DNA of 64,000 bases from Orthonyx spaldingii (lineage: Eukaryota > Chordata > Aves > Passeriformes > Orthonychidae): the NCBI GenBank assembly GCA_013397795.1, contig VZTJ01000801.1, positions 62,001 to 126,000 on the forward strand, written 5' to 3'. Position 1 is the first letter of the stretch; each line of letters starts with the position of its first letter. The notes under the pieces were generated by a model. It had not been told where the DNA came from. It saw only the letters and a list, made by a program, of their open reading frames with translations, and did not search any database. Positions 24,254 through 35,600 of the stretch are shown in pieces. Both the position numbers and the translations under genes were made by a program.

Positions 24254-26616
24254 CCAACAGTCAAACTGACAAATGTGCCTTTCTACTTGAAGCAGCCCTC
24301 ATGTCACCCTGGAACTATCTGCAGAATTAATTAGCCAACATAGCCCTGAAACCTTCATCCTAGGATTCTGACCTTGAACCTTGAACTTTATATTAATTAT
24401 AGGTAACATATCTACACACATTGCAGAACAAATAACTGCATGTTAGCATTAGCTCTCGTTTTATTACAGTAGGATTCCTAGAATAGATCATAAAACTAAT
24501 TCTTCAATCTAAATTTTCCCAAACCCTATGCCTATTTCTAAGACTAACCTGGATGTAAAACATAAAATATAATGCATATCCTCATAAGATACATTATTCA
24601 CCTTCTATAGGTTCATCAGTTAAAGCAGCATTTCCATATGTAGTCCTAATCTGATTGTAATTCTAATCTGAGTTTTAATTTTATAACACCAGCAGAAACA
24701 GTAATGAGTTCAGTTCGCCTTTGACCTCTGTAGAAAATGATTTAGAAATAACAAAACTTATCTCTGCAACTCATGCTTTTTCATTCCTTAAGTTTTATCC
24801 TGACTTTTAAGTAGAGTGAGAAGTATATGACTTCAGACTCCACTTTATTATTACTAGTCCCTAATCTGTACTCCTCCAGACTCTTCAAAATCCAAAGGAG
24901 AGACAATTCTTCAATTTATGATCTGACTTTTAGTCTCATGCTAAAATCCAGCCTTAGACATGACCAGGCAAACCTTTTAGCATTGAACTGTCAACCATAG
25001 TTAGTCTCTACAGATTTCAGCCCTTTTTTGCTTGGAATCTTGGGGATTCAACAGTAAACTGGCTGTAGAACATGCCATTACAGGTGCTTTTATCCAAGTT
25101 TAAATTTCAGAACTGACTCTTGTGATGGATCAGTGAAGCCAGCTTGTTTAAATTGGGACCTTAACATGCAATCTATTCAGGGGCCAGGGATCATGTTGCC
25201 TTTCATCCAATCTATAAAGACTAGGCTAGCCTTTATCCTTGTTTTATCCCTACAGATTTTCCAAGATCCATGAAAACTTTCAGACCATCATACTGAAGAC
25301 TTAACCCAAATTTTAATTTTAACAGTGGTCTTAATCATTCATCAGATTTTTTTACTTAGCCATGTAACCCTTTCTTTCTTAATTGCTGGATGCAGGCAAC
25401 TTTTGCAGTGTGCAGAGACATGATAAGCAAGAAACATTGAGCAATTACTGGTTGGATAATGTGCACAATAGATATCTAACATGAGTAAACTACAGTTGTA
25501 AGCTCCTGATCCTGATATGTCCCAAGCCTTTGCTGATTGGCTAATCCTCACTTTTCTGAGTTTCTATCTTCATATTCTCTTTTTTTCTTTAAGGTTTTAT
25601 ACCTTTTGGGCCAGTATTTTTATATTCCCTTCTGAATTCCTGATCTGCCAACTATTACCGTTTGAGCAATTATATTTGTCTTTTTTTTCCTTACCTTGCT
25701 CGACTTTGTTGCATACTTTCTCACTTTACAAGATTTTTCTCAGTAAAACTGAGCCAAGGTCACACTGCACTAATGTTCCCAGATAGACCTTAGATCACAG
25801 ACACTGAAGTCCTGTTGCAGCAGAAGGTCAGCAAGATTTTTGAGTGTGCCATGAGGTGTCAGTGTTCTTGTGGGAGCCCTGTCGGATGTGTCAGTACATA
25901 TAACTCCTTGATGTGACTGCTAAACAGTAATTCTAACACTAAAATGGGACCAACAGCATCTCATCAGACAAAAGAATCAGAGAACTTGTTGACATCTGCT
26001 CTTGTTGAATGCTGCCAACATTTCAGGTTTCATCAACAGAGTTACTCCTATTATGCTTTCTTATATATTACCGACAGCTCTAAACATAATGATAAATCAG
26101 GAATTCTTCCCACTCTTGTACCAACATTATATCAGTAGTTCTGTTCACATTATTTTTCATCTTAAATATGTATTAGCCATCAGTTAAAAAATCTTCAGCC
26201 TGCATTTTCTCAGACCTTAATGCTAATCCCAGATGTCAGAGAATAGACTGACCTTCAGGACAAGATACCTGAACCAGCTGGGACCAGGTCTTAGCTCTTT
26301 GAACCCAGGTCTTAAATTTCTCTAATTTATCTGAGCACTAATGCTAACACTGATACTTAATCTGGGAGTGGATCAGGTTACCTCACTGACAGTTATTAGT
26401 GCTAGCATATCAAGACTTGGGCCTGTAGAAGTCTGCTGTAAAAACAGTAGTTCAGCCCATTTTGCAAATTTTAACCCTTACCATAACCGTAATTTGCATT
26501 TCAGAACATGTTTTGAAATTAGATATAAAGGCAAAAAATTTGCTGTGAGAGCTTGTAGAATAGATGGTTCACACAAGGATTTGACCAAGCATTGGTGGAG
26601 CACGTGTGAATGTGGA
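24254..26616. other. Non-coding stretch, TAACCC/CTAATC-word-rich
   Basis: No gene was recognised. Loosely spaced CTAATC, TTAACCC, CTAACC and CCTTAACA words recur on the + strand through this interval (for example near 24360-24560, 24650-24690, 25230-25320 and 26470-26490). It has no clear fixed period that I can see by eye. It could be an old, decayed tandem array or chance composition. Confidence 0.4.
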
Positions 26617-26674
26617 AGGTTTGCAGATGATCTCCAGAGGTCCCTACCAACTCTAACAATTCTGTGGTTCTGTA
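26617..26674 (+). mobile_element. CR1 LINE, 3' tail only
   Basis: A run of about 55 bases (GCAGATGATCTCCAGAGGTC, then CCAACTCTAACAATTCTGTG) matches the last bases of avian CR1. The upstream part is absent or too diverged to see. It is a very short 5'-truncated, old insertion on the + strand. Confidence 0.75.
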
Positions 26675-29600
26675 TTACGGGCGTCACAAAACTCAAAGTG
26701 GGCAATGCTGGTGTGTTGGATATTGATGTTCTGTCACCATCATGATCTTTTCTGTTACCACATGATGCTACCTGATTAGACAACTGTTTAATCCAGTGTA
26801 ATCTAGTAGAGAGGTTTTAACAAAAATCCTACGATTCTCTTGTTTAGATAAAAACTTCATTATGCAAATTTGGCTTTCTAAATTTGGTAACTGATAGTAG
26901 TGGGATTACTGGAATCTTTTGTTTGGTTGGTTGGGTTTTTTGTTTTATTTTTGTTGTTTTAATATTTAAAAGACAAGAAAAGTCTTGGTTATTTATAAAA
27001 ATAGAGTTAATATAAAGTAAAATGAAAACAACTGTACATAATTGCTTAACTCTTGAATAAGAGACTTGACATGCAAGAGCACTTGGATAATAATGTTTCC
27101 TAATCTCTAATTTTCAGCAATGCTATGAACTGTAATCAGTACGGATTGCTAAAAAGTATTTCCTTCCCATGAGACATTTCTGGGACATGTGACTGTCTCA
27201 TAACTGCTAAATTTAATGCAGTATTTTTTTCAGGGGAAAATCAAAGTCTTTTTTCTTTCCTCCAAACTAAATATGCTGAAATATTTTTGTTTTGTAGTCA
27301 ATATTTCAACTTTATGTCTTTCCTAGTATATCATTGTATCAATATTGACTAAACTAATAGCATGCATTATCTGCAAAATGGTCAATAAACATGGAATTGA
27401 TAGGTTGTTTCTTCAAGTAGCTAAATTGATAAGAATCAAGTATAATTATGGTACAATCTTATTTACATACAAGTAAGGAGATGAATTTCTGCCTCCTGAG
27501 CCAAGAAGTAAGAAATAATACAAACTGGATTTCTGGTTCAAAAAGACAGATATGGCTTATAGCAATCCCTACTACTTTCTTTCTGCTTTCTTTCTCTCAG
27601 ACTACTGATACCCTTGACTGTGTAGAAGGTCTGAGTCAGAAAAACAGCTCTTGTTTCCCTTCCTTCAGAAAGTACAAGTACTCCTAACAGAGCATAACCT
27701 ATCTGGTAAATCAGTTGTGAAATAAGAACTGGTAGACCATTGCTCCAAAGTTCTCTGAAAACAGAGCCAGCTTTAAACCTAGAATCTGCACCCAACTGTT
27801 GCCATACCGTGCTATAGATTACAAATATACAAATTAAAAAATAAATTAATAGTAGTGTTCTTAAACAATTATTGTAGAACAAGATCAGTGAATAGGAAAA
27901 AGCAAGACATTGGAAAATTGGGAAAGGTGCATGTGGGATAGTCATCAGTTGGGGAAGACCCTTGTACTAAATGACAAGTTAGTAGGATCTGCCAGTGACT
28001 TTCTGTGAGTAGGCAGATATTTGAATATTTTGTATATAATGCCACTATGCAAACTGGGCTATTTGCTCAGATTTATTTTTAATATTGTCCTTTTTTATGG
28101 TTGAATAAAACCTAAAAAAAAAATAAGCACAACCCATGGACATTTACCTAGCTTCCTTGTTCATCATCAGCCACCAAGACCTCACCTTTTTCCCTATCTA
28201 TGAACATATACAGTTGCAATTTCTTGAGCAACTTGCATTGTAACTGAAATAAGGCTAAGAAGAATGTTCAGTGAAATAAGGTGTTTATTGGTAAGCTCCT
28301 ATTTGGCTGTATGAAACTTAAAGCCCCAGAGGCTTATTTAAAATCTCGTAGGCCTTCACACATGGTGTGCGTTTAGATACACGTATACGTAACTAAAAAT
28401 AGTTATTGGATTGGCAAGCCATTGCCTCCAAATATGATAAAGTTGTTCACTTACTATTTTCCTGTTTTTATATTTAACTAGAAGGAGAAAGTGATTAGTC
28501 ATCTGTGCAGCATAATGTGAGCTTGTTGTAACTTTATCTAGTGTATAGCCACAAGAAAACCGGCATGTCTGTGAAAGAAAGAAGAATTTTGCATGTTCCC
28601 AGTTAATGATCTTCTTTTTTGTAGTTTGATATTGGTATAGAATAGTTAAACATACATCCTTAGGAAAGAAAATTCACCAGAACCCCAAACCAACCAGTAG
28701 AAGCAACCTTTTTGCTATTTATTCCTATAAAGTGGCATTAACATTCAGTTCTCAGGTGCAATAATGATGTAGACCCAGAAATATTACATAGAACAGTAAC
28801 TTATTTTGAAAAGGTCAAATTCACCCCAGCCAAAAAGAAATAGCTTAAATAAACACATATATGATTTTGTTCAAATTTCTTCATTTTAAGATTGAGGCAT
28901 CGTGAATTCAGTTGCAATTATCTGAATTCTAAAAATGGGATACTTAAGCTACCAAGTTTGACATTTACTGAATAACTCAAATTCCCACTAGTGCTAAAGA
29001 AGTTATATTTATGTTAAGTCTGGGACACAAAACAAAATAGTAATAAATTGAAGGTGACAACTCTTTTTAGATTAACTGAAAGCAACTATGAGAAAACTTT
29101 CACTTCTTCATGGAGTAGTGTAATAAATATTCCTTGTTGATTCTATTTTTTACCAGTTCCTGTTCAAGATTTGTGATTACTGAAATATTATAGAGAGTAT
29201 AGATAAGATAATGTATTTTTCAGCTTTTTCTGTAGAGCTGGATGGGCATTTTCCATGATGTTTTTTTGAAGAACCTCCAAGCAAGGTTATCTATATCACA
29301 ATCATGAGGAGAGGTTGTCAAAACCTGCAGGGTATCTGGGAGACCACAGACTCATAAGGTGAACTGGAAAGAAAATGAGAAAAGAATCAGTGTGTGTGTG
29401 TGTTTGTGTTTTTTTCTTTTGAAGTTGAATTAACACTAATATTTTCTTGTCTGGAACTTTCTGACTTTGAGAATTGGCATTTCCATTAATAACCTGGAAA
29501 AAGACAAGTTGTAGCTGAAAGTGCTTTTGAAGAGAGCTCTTCCTTGAATTTCCTCAGGCTTGATCCCTAGCACATGTTATTTTTCTCACATCACAGCTGT

Positions 29601-30270
29601 CCATCATAAATGTTTTTCTTTGTGGTACATGATATATCAAGCTTGATGTTGTAAGTAATACAGAGTTGTATGGAATTTACTAGTAGACTGTAATATTTAC
29701 TCCATTCACTTAAACAGCAGTTATACATAGATATACTGCCTTGTTTATCTGTACAGTTTTTTACCACTAGGATATATCCAGAAAGTATATAGCTGTAGCA
29801 ATTGTTGTCATGTATTTCTAGAGATAAGTTTTCAAACATCCAAACATGGCTGTCATCTGAGACAAGTACACACAAATTACAATGATTTAGTGTGTACTTC
29901 TACATAATCACATTTTTCAAGATCTCTGAGCTTTAAAGCTGTCTGCCTCTTTCAAGCCTTTACGTTTATATATTTCTATAATGTAGACCTCACTGTCTTA
30001 GCATACCAATGTAAATCCAAAGTAACTTCATTAAAATCAGTGATGGTAGATAAGAAGAAAATTATTGTGAGAGATGACTCTGCTATATACCTACACTATT
30101 TTTCCTATATGGGAGGTATAGGACACGTCAGCACTATCTTAAATTGATGTCAGTATTTTACATTCACATGCCATTACTGCTGCTGAGAATAAACGTCTCT
30201 GTGCTCTTCCATGCTGCATCATGCATCATGAATGCAAACTAATTGCAGTGGTAGAGGTAGGCTGTAGAAA
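26675..30270. other. AT-rich non-coding stretch, nothing recognised
   Basis: No gene or transposon could be supported. A short (GT)7 tract lies at 29390-29403. A minus-strand open frame at 27538-27945 has hydrophobic stretches but resembles nothing known and is likely chance. Confidence 0.6.

Positions 30271-30340
<70 letters not shown>
30271..30340. repeat. (TATC)n microsatellite, 70 bp, uninterrupted
   Basis: This is a perfect tetranucleotide tract of about 17.5 TATC units, with no interruption visible. Uninterrupted tracts of this length are normally highly length-variable between individuals. Confidence 0.98.
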
Positions 30341-31100
30341 AAAAATGTGTATTGTAGGATGGGAATGCATTGACAAAATTTAAGATTGGAGGAAGCCCAC
30401 TTACTTGAACCAGGACTTTGGCAAACCTCAGACTGAGTTTTTGCTGTTGTTTGCAAGCCAATCTTTCCCCTAAGCAATGCTAAGCATTTATGCTTTATGG
30501 TGCTGTAGCATGGTACCAGTGAGATCATGAAGCAGTCATTCCCTGCAGCAACAGAAAGAGAACTGAGCGGGGAAAAGAATCAGATGCCAGTAAACTAACT
30601 TATTAATTAACTTTGGGCTACTATAGTCTGCCTTACGGCTTCTGTTTCAAGACATTCTAATGACCTAAAAGTGTATCTTGAAAATGGGTCTGTGCTTCTT
30701 GCTGAAAATCATTCCATTGGTTAAAAAAAAATGGCAATCACACATTTCTAGCCTGCTATGCAAGATGTGCAATACTAAAGTGGCAATCTGATAATAGACA
30801 TGGGCTGACCAAGACAGCAGAGTTTAAAGAAATGCAATTCCAAGCTGTGTACTTCAAATGTAATTTTTTTAAAAATCAGAAAGAATTTATCTGAATATTA
30901 TATGCTCTACGATGAATTATGTAGCAAGGGAATGGCAGAGAACACCTGAAAAATGATACAGTAGTATAACTACTAGATGCATTTCCACCAGCATGAGGAG
31001 AGTTTTCTAATGTTTATGAAGTTCAAGGATCTTTAAATGAAGATACTTGTCATTCTGACATGTATCTCAGGCCAGAGAGATTAATTTCCCTGTGTGATTC
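30341..31100. other. AT-rich non-coding stretch, nothing recognised
   Basis: No gene or repeat was seen between the TATC tract and the LTR that begins at 31101. Confidence 0.6.
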
Positions 31101-31645
31101 TGTCTTGGTTTAAGACAATTTAATGGGAGGACACTCTAAAATGTGTCATCTCCTCTTTTAGTCTTAACCATTCCCTTTTCGCCAATAAGGAGAGACAAAT
31201 GTGTGTAGATACAAGTGAAAAAATAACAGTTTACTTAAAAATGAAACAGCTACAGGCAAAAAGTAATGGTGATAATCACTAGTTATAAAGTTGCTGAATC
31301 TCCCTGACTCCCTGGGAACAAAGAGAAACAAAACCGTGGAGAAACCTCTCCCCCAAGATGGTGTGCTCCATAGATGACCTTGTGGTCCAGGAGACAAAGG
31401 CACAAAGGGCGGACAAACCTTTTTCCCAAGATGGTGCCCTGTGCAGACAACCGAGCGGCCCAAGAGGCCCAAGAGGCAGAGGCAGCAGACAAGTCCTGCT
31501 GGGCTCAGCCTTCCCCCTGGAACAGAAAATCGGGAAGGTAGGATCTTATGAAGCAGTTCTGGTGGCAGATGGGGAGTGCTGGCGTTGCCTGGGAGCCCCG
31601 GCCTCATGATGTCAGCCTTCCCAGTTCTTGTTGGTGGCCACGGCA

Positions 31646-31647
<2 letters not shown>

Positions 31648-31692
<45 letters not shown>
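31648..31692. repeat. (GT)22 microsatellite inside the LTR
   Basis: This is a perfect 45-bp GT dinucleotide tract. It generates spurious open frames of alternating Val-Cys and Thr-His in several reading frames, which should not be annotated as genes. Confidence 0.97.
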
Positions 31693-31696
<4 letters not shown>

Positions 31697-32236
31697 CAGT
31701 GCTGCTGCTCGCTGCCTCCTCCTGCTGCTCGCTGGACTCTGCTGGTGTTGGTGCTTGGGTCACTGCCCCAATGCAGGGAGGAAGAAAACAGACCAGTCAA
31801 GCACCGAGGAATGGTGGCCTGGCCCCAACCAGCTCCACGCTGTGAAATTCACTCTGAAACAGTTTTGGATTGCAAAATGCAGACTCTTGGGTTGCTGCTG
31901 TTGCTACTCAGAGACCTGCCTGAAGCAACCTCCCCCAGAGCCCAGAGAGAAACAAAAAAAGAAGGCTTCTGCTGATGCCAAAAGGATTTTTTGCTATTTC
32001 TTTTTATACCTTTTACACAGTTCTGTGTACCCACAAGTATTAGCATGCATACTTGTACTTCTCTAAGTCTGATAACTCAGCATAGTTTCAAGGTCATGTA
32101 GAGCTAGGAGACCACACATCCTATTATCTTGAGGAGCCATGGCTCCTCTCAGTAGAACATGTTCTGTAAACTTATTGGCCCCCCGGGGAGATTCGGTCTA
32201 TAAGTTGTGTGCGTGAGTGGGGTAGGTGATATACAA

Positions 32237-32315
32237 CAGAAGAAGAATAGAAGAAGAAGAAGATACAGAAGAACAGAAGAAAAGAAGAGAAGGAGATGAG
32301 AAGAAGGGAGAAGAG
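32237..32315 (+). repeat. GAA-rich purine tract inside the LTR
   Basis: Irregular GAA and AGAAG repeats form a nearly pure purine strand about 80 bp long, downstream of the TATA-like box. It is probably expanded within the R/U5 part of the LTR. Purine tracts of this type can adopt triplex structures; no function is implied here. Confidence 0.8.
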
Positions 32316-32666
32316 TGTGCATGCATGGTGGGCTTCATGACGTGATGTATCAGAACAGGATCCTTTTAAAATACTGAGGTAAATGACCCTCGACCCTCTA
32401 ACCTCCAACCCTATCTAGTGCTCATTCCTGAAACCAGGAGAAAAAGGCATTACTGCCTTGCACTGTCCCACCTTCCCTGTGAGAACAAAAGAGAAATGCA
32501 AGATGCTTCTGCCTGAGTGACCCGGACATTAAGAAGGTGCTGGCACCCCCTGACCTCCTCAGTCCATTTCTGGTGGCCTGTCTTCAAGGGACAGTAATAG
32601 TTTTGGTCATATGACAATAGCACAGATAGCTATGGAATACAATAACATTTTGAGTTACCCAGGACA

Positions 32667-35600
32667 AATCCCTACTTTTTAGATTTGATAATGACAGAAG
32701 TCCAATAAGGACAGGAAGGTAACTACAGTACTTCACATAGCTTGTGTAGAAAGAGAATTTCTTTCCAAACCAGGATGGGTGGAAGTGTGCAGGCTTAGCT
32801 AAAGGACTTGTCAGAATTGTAAAATTTTGTTTGGTGTAGTAATCACAGGTTTATAAATACACACACACATACGGATTTTTAATAGGAGTAGAAAGATCTT
32901 GAAAAGAAAGCTACAGAAGCAATAGAGAAGTAAAAAGAATAAGAAGCTTCATAAATAAGAGCAATGTCTCCTTTTAAAATTATGGCTCTTTATAAAGCAT
33001 ATAGAAGGGATCTGGTTCTGAAAAAGTGATTTCTGCAAAGCCATGCATAAATGGATGTGACATACTGAGGAACCCATGTACGTGACATACTTACAGCATT
33101 ATACACATTGCCAAGCACAAAACTGGCCCTAATCTTTGCTAAAAGCACATACCATCTGCCTGTAACTACTGCTTAAATGAATGAACCTGCATACAGTCAG
33201 CAATGCATCAACCAAGCCACTGTGACTAGGTTCTGTGGTGGATGGAATCTGAATAAATCAATAAGACATAAATTAATGCATTTCAGGCGTATGTAGTTTT
33301 ATGATGGTTGCATTACATTAACCATTCATCACTGTCTTTTCACTTGGATTGTTACAGTACTTGTGTCTTGCTTAAAAGATGTGGTAATGCCTTTAGAATA
33401 GGGCCTGTCTTCCTGTATGATCAGTCCAGAGGGACTTTGGTCCTGCTTGTAGGTATCACTGAGCTACAGACAGCTGATAACATTAACACTGCTGAAATGA
33501 CTGAATGGCAAGAGCTGTATGTAGAGTTTTGCTCACCTCCTTGCATACTCAACGTATAGTTGTCATCAGCCCTACCTCTTTGATGTCTGGCTCTTTGAGC
33601 TGTGGTTGCTGCACAACTGGCCACACAGAGGCAGCAAAAATTGAAGATATATGGTAAAATTCTGATCTTGCTGAGTTAGGAGTCGAGCTGCATCTGATGA
33701 GAGTATGTACACCTGCAGAGACTGTGCTAGTAAATAAACTTTCTTCCCCAGTGATATTACTTTATCCTGTGTTCTTACTTAGGGACATATTAATATTCTT
33801 TCTGAAATATGAAAAGGAACAGTAGTAGAAGGATAAGAAAACAAAAAGCACTGATCGTCAGGACCGCTAGTGTCTTCTGCTGAATTATATACCAATAATA
33901 TTCATTGCATGAAAAAAATCCTCAAAAGGCCGTGGTCAAATGACTGTCTTGGCTGTAACACAACTGTACAATGTAAGAGGAGGAAAAAAAGCCCTTCAGT
34001 TCTCCCAGAGTGGCAGATAACATGATGCAATATTTAACACTGTTTTTTAGAGTTATGTTTCTCCTTATGGCAGGACATATATGTTATCATGCCAATCTCA
34101 CCCTATCAGGAGTCTATCAGGGCTCATATAAATTTTGGATCCTGGTCTGCCAGCTGCAGCTGCTAGAATCGTATTCAAGTTATGACCCCTGTGAGCTTGC
34201 TGGTGATGGAAATGGACTAAGACTGCATGATCTGAATCTGTTCCTTTTTCTAGCGAAGAGAAAAATGGGCTAGTCTTGGCTTTTTAATTTAGAGAAGCAT
34301 TCTGGAAAGAAAAACAGTGAAAAATCCCAATGAACTAGGAGGGAATAAATGCTCTCAGTAGGTTAGCCATGAGCTGGAGAGGAATATTTCTAGAGCTTTC
34401 TAAATTGCGAGACAAATGGGAAAAGAAGAGACTGGCACTGAAAATTGGAAAAGATGTGAGAAAAAAGACAAAGGAAGATTAATACTTGGGAAAACATGAA
34501 GATGACACAGATAGAACTGGTGGAAAAGGAGGGCGAATAAAAAGGAACAAAGAAGGAAAAAATAAAACAGATGTGAACAGTATGAAAAAATAGAAAAAGA
34601 GAAATGCAGGCAAGGAGTTGAAATAGGTTGTACAGATGAGAAGGGAACAAATAAGCTAAGGGAAGGAAAGCTGAACAAGTCCTAAGGGTCACGTACATTC
34701 TGTTCCTACAGGATGATGCTGCATCAGTACCAGCAAGACTGCCTGATGGAAGGGGAGATATCTCAAGGGTCTGTACATTCATAGGGTGCAAGAGCAACAC
34801 GTAAACTCCTTGTTACCCCTGAGGTCAATAAAAGGAAGAAAAAAAGCAGAATATTTGTCCAAACTTATGACTTTTGAAGTATGTACACAGATGACTGCCA
34901 AAATAATAAATATCACAAAAAAAAATAATTGAAAGTACAACTAAACCAACATGCTTAGTATTTTATTTCTTTGGTGCATGTTTATGCAAGATTGAAAACT
35001 TGGCCAAGGAAATTTCAACTTAGCTAACTGAAAAATATTCTGAAAAATATAATTTACTGACAATTTTTATTGTGTAAGAATTATGTATTCTAGTCAGCGA
35101 GGTTTAGATAATAATTTCTAACCTTCTGCTTTTATCCAGAATGGCTGTCACCATCTCGACTTGAATGTTTCCTTTGACCTACACAGTGGCCTTTTCCATG
35201 GGAGAGTTTACAGACATGAGAGAAGAAACTGACACATTCTCACAAATCTATCCAAATCCTGAACTTCCATGATTGTTTGAACCAGAAACCTTCTTTTGGC
35301 ATGGACAAGTGTTACTTGTCAGTTTGCCCATGCTTATGACCTGTTAAAGGTCTGCTGTCAGACTCTTTTTCAATTCTTCTGCCGTTCCTTGTAGCTAGGT
35401 TTTATTCCTCTGTGAAGAGGAAATCTTCATGAAGAGATAGCAAAGAAAGAATCTTAATAGTAACCTTTGATACCATTTACATACTGGGAAATGCTTGCCA
35501 GGTAAATTTGCAAGCCTGTAGAGGCAGTGTTGCAAAGTGCTTGTAAGGAGCACATACTAAATAGATAATAATTTACAATTGTTCATGGTTCCAGCAGTTA

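Larger units (their letters stand above)
31101..32666 (+). mobile_element. Long solo LTR, ERVK-like avian endogenous retrovirus
   Basis: The element starts TGTCTTGGTTTAAGACAATT, closely resembling the 5' end of abundant songbird ERVK-type LTRs. It ends ATTTTGAGTTACCCAGGACA, giving TG...CA termini over 1566 bp. A TATA-like TATAAG sits at about 32200, after a GC-rich promoter-like stretch. The purine-rich R/U5 part includes a GAA-rich tract, and a GT microsatellite is embedded in U3. There is no primer-binding site or viral gene on either side, so it is a solo LTR. The flanks (GATTC before, AATCC after) share only three of five bases, so a clean target duplication is not visible. Strand follows the TATA box and the TGTCTTGG start. 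Family assignment is from memory of such LTRs. Confidence 0.75.

Noticed and set aside
26341..26745. 134-codon + strand open frame
   Set aside because: Its distal part runs through a CR1 tail (26617-26674). The rest has no recognisable domain and lies in composition-skewed DNA.
27538..27945. 135-codon minus-strand open frame with hydrophobic stretches
   Set aside because: The hydrophobicity follows from T-rich codons in AT-rich DNA. There is no motif, no splice context and no family resemblance.
31164..31763. 199-codon minus-strand open frame containing a Thr-His repeat
   Set aside because: The repeat is the translated GT microsatellite, and the frame lies wholly inside the ERVK-like LTR.
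34390..34800. 136-codon minus-strand open frame rich in Phe, Leu and Ser
   Set aside because: It is low-complexity translation of a C/T-rich strand (the + strand is purine-rich), so coding potential is not supported.
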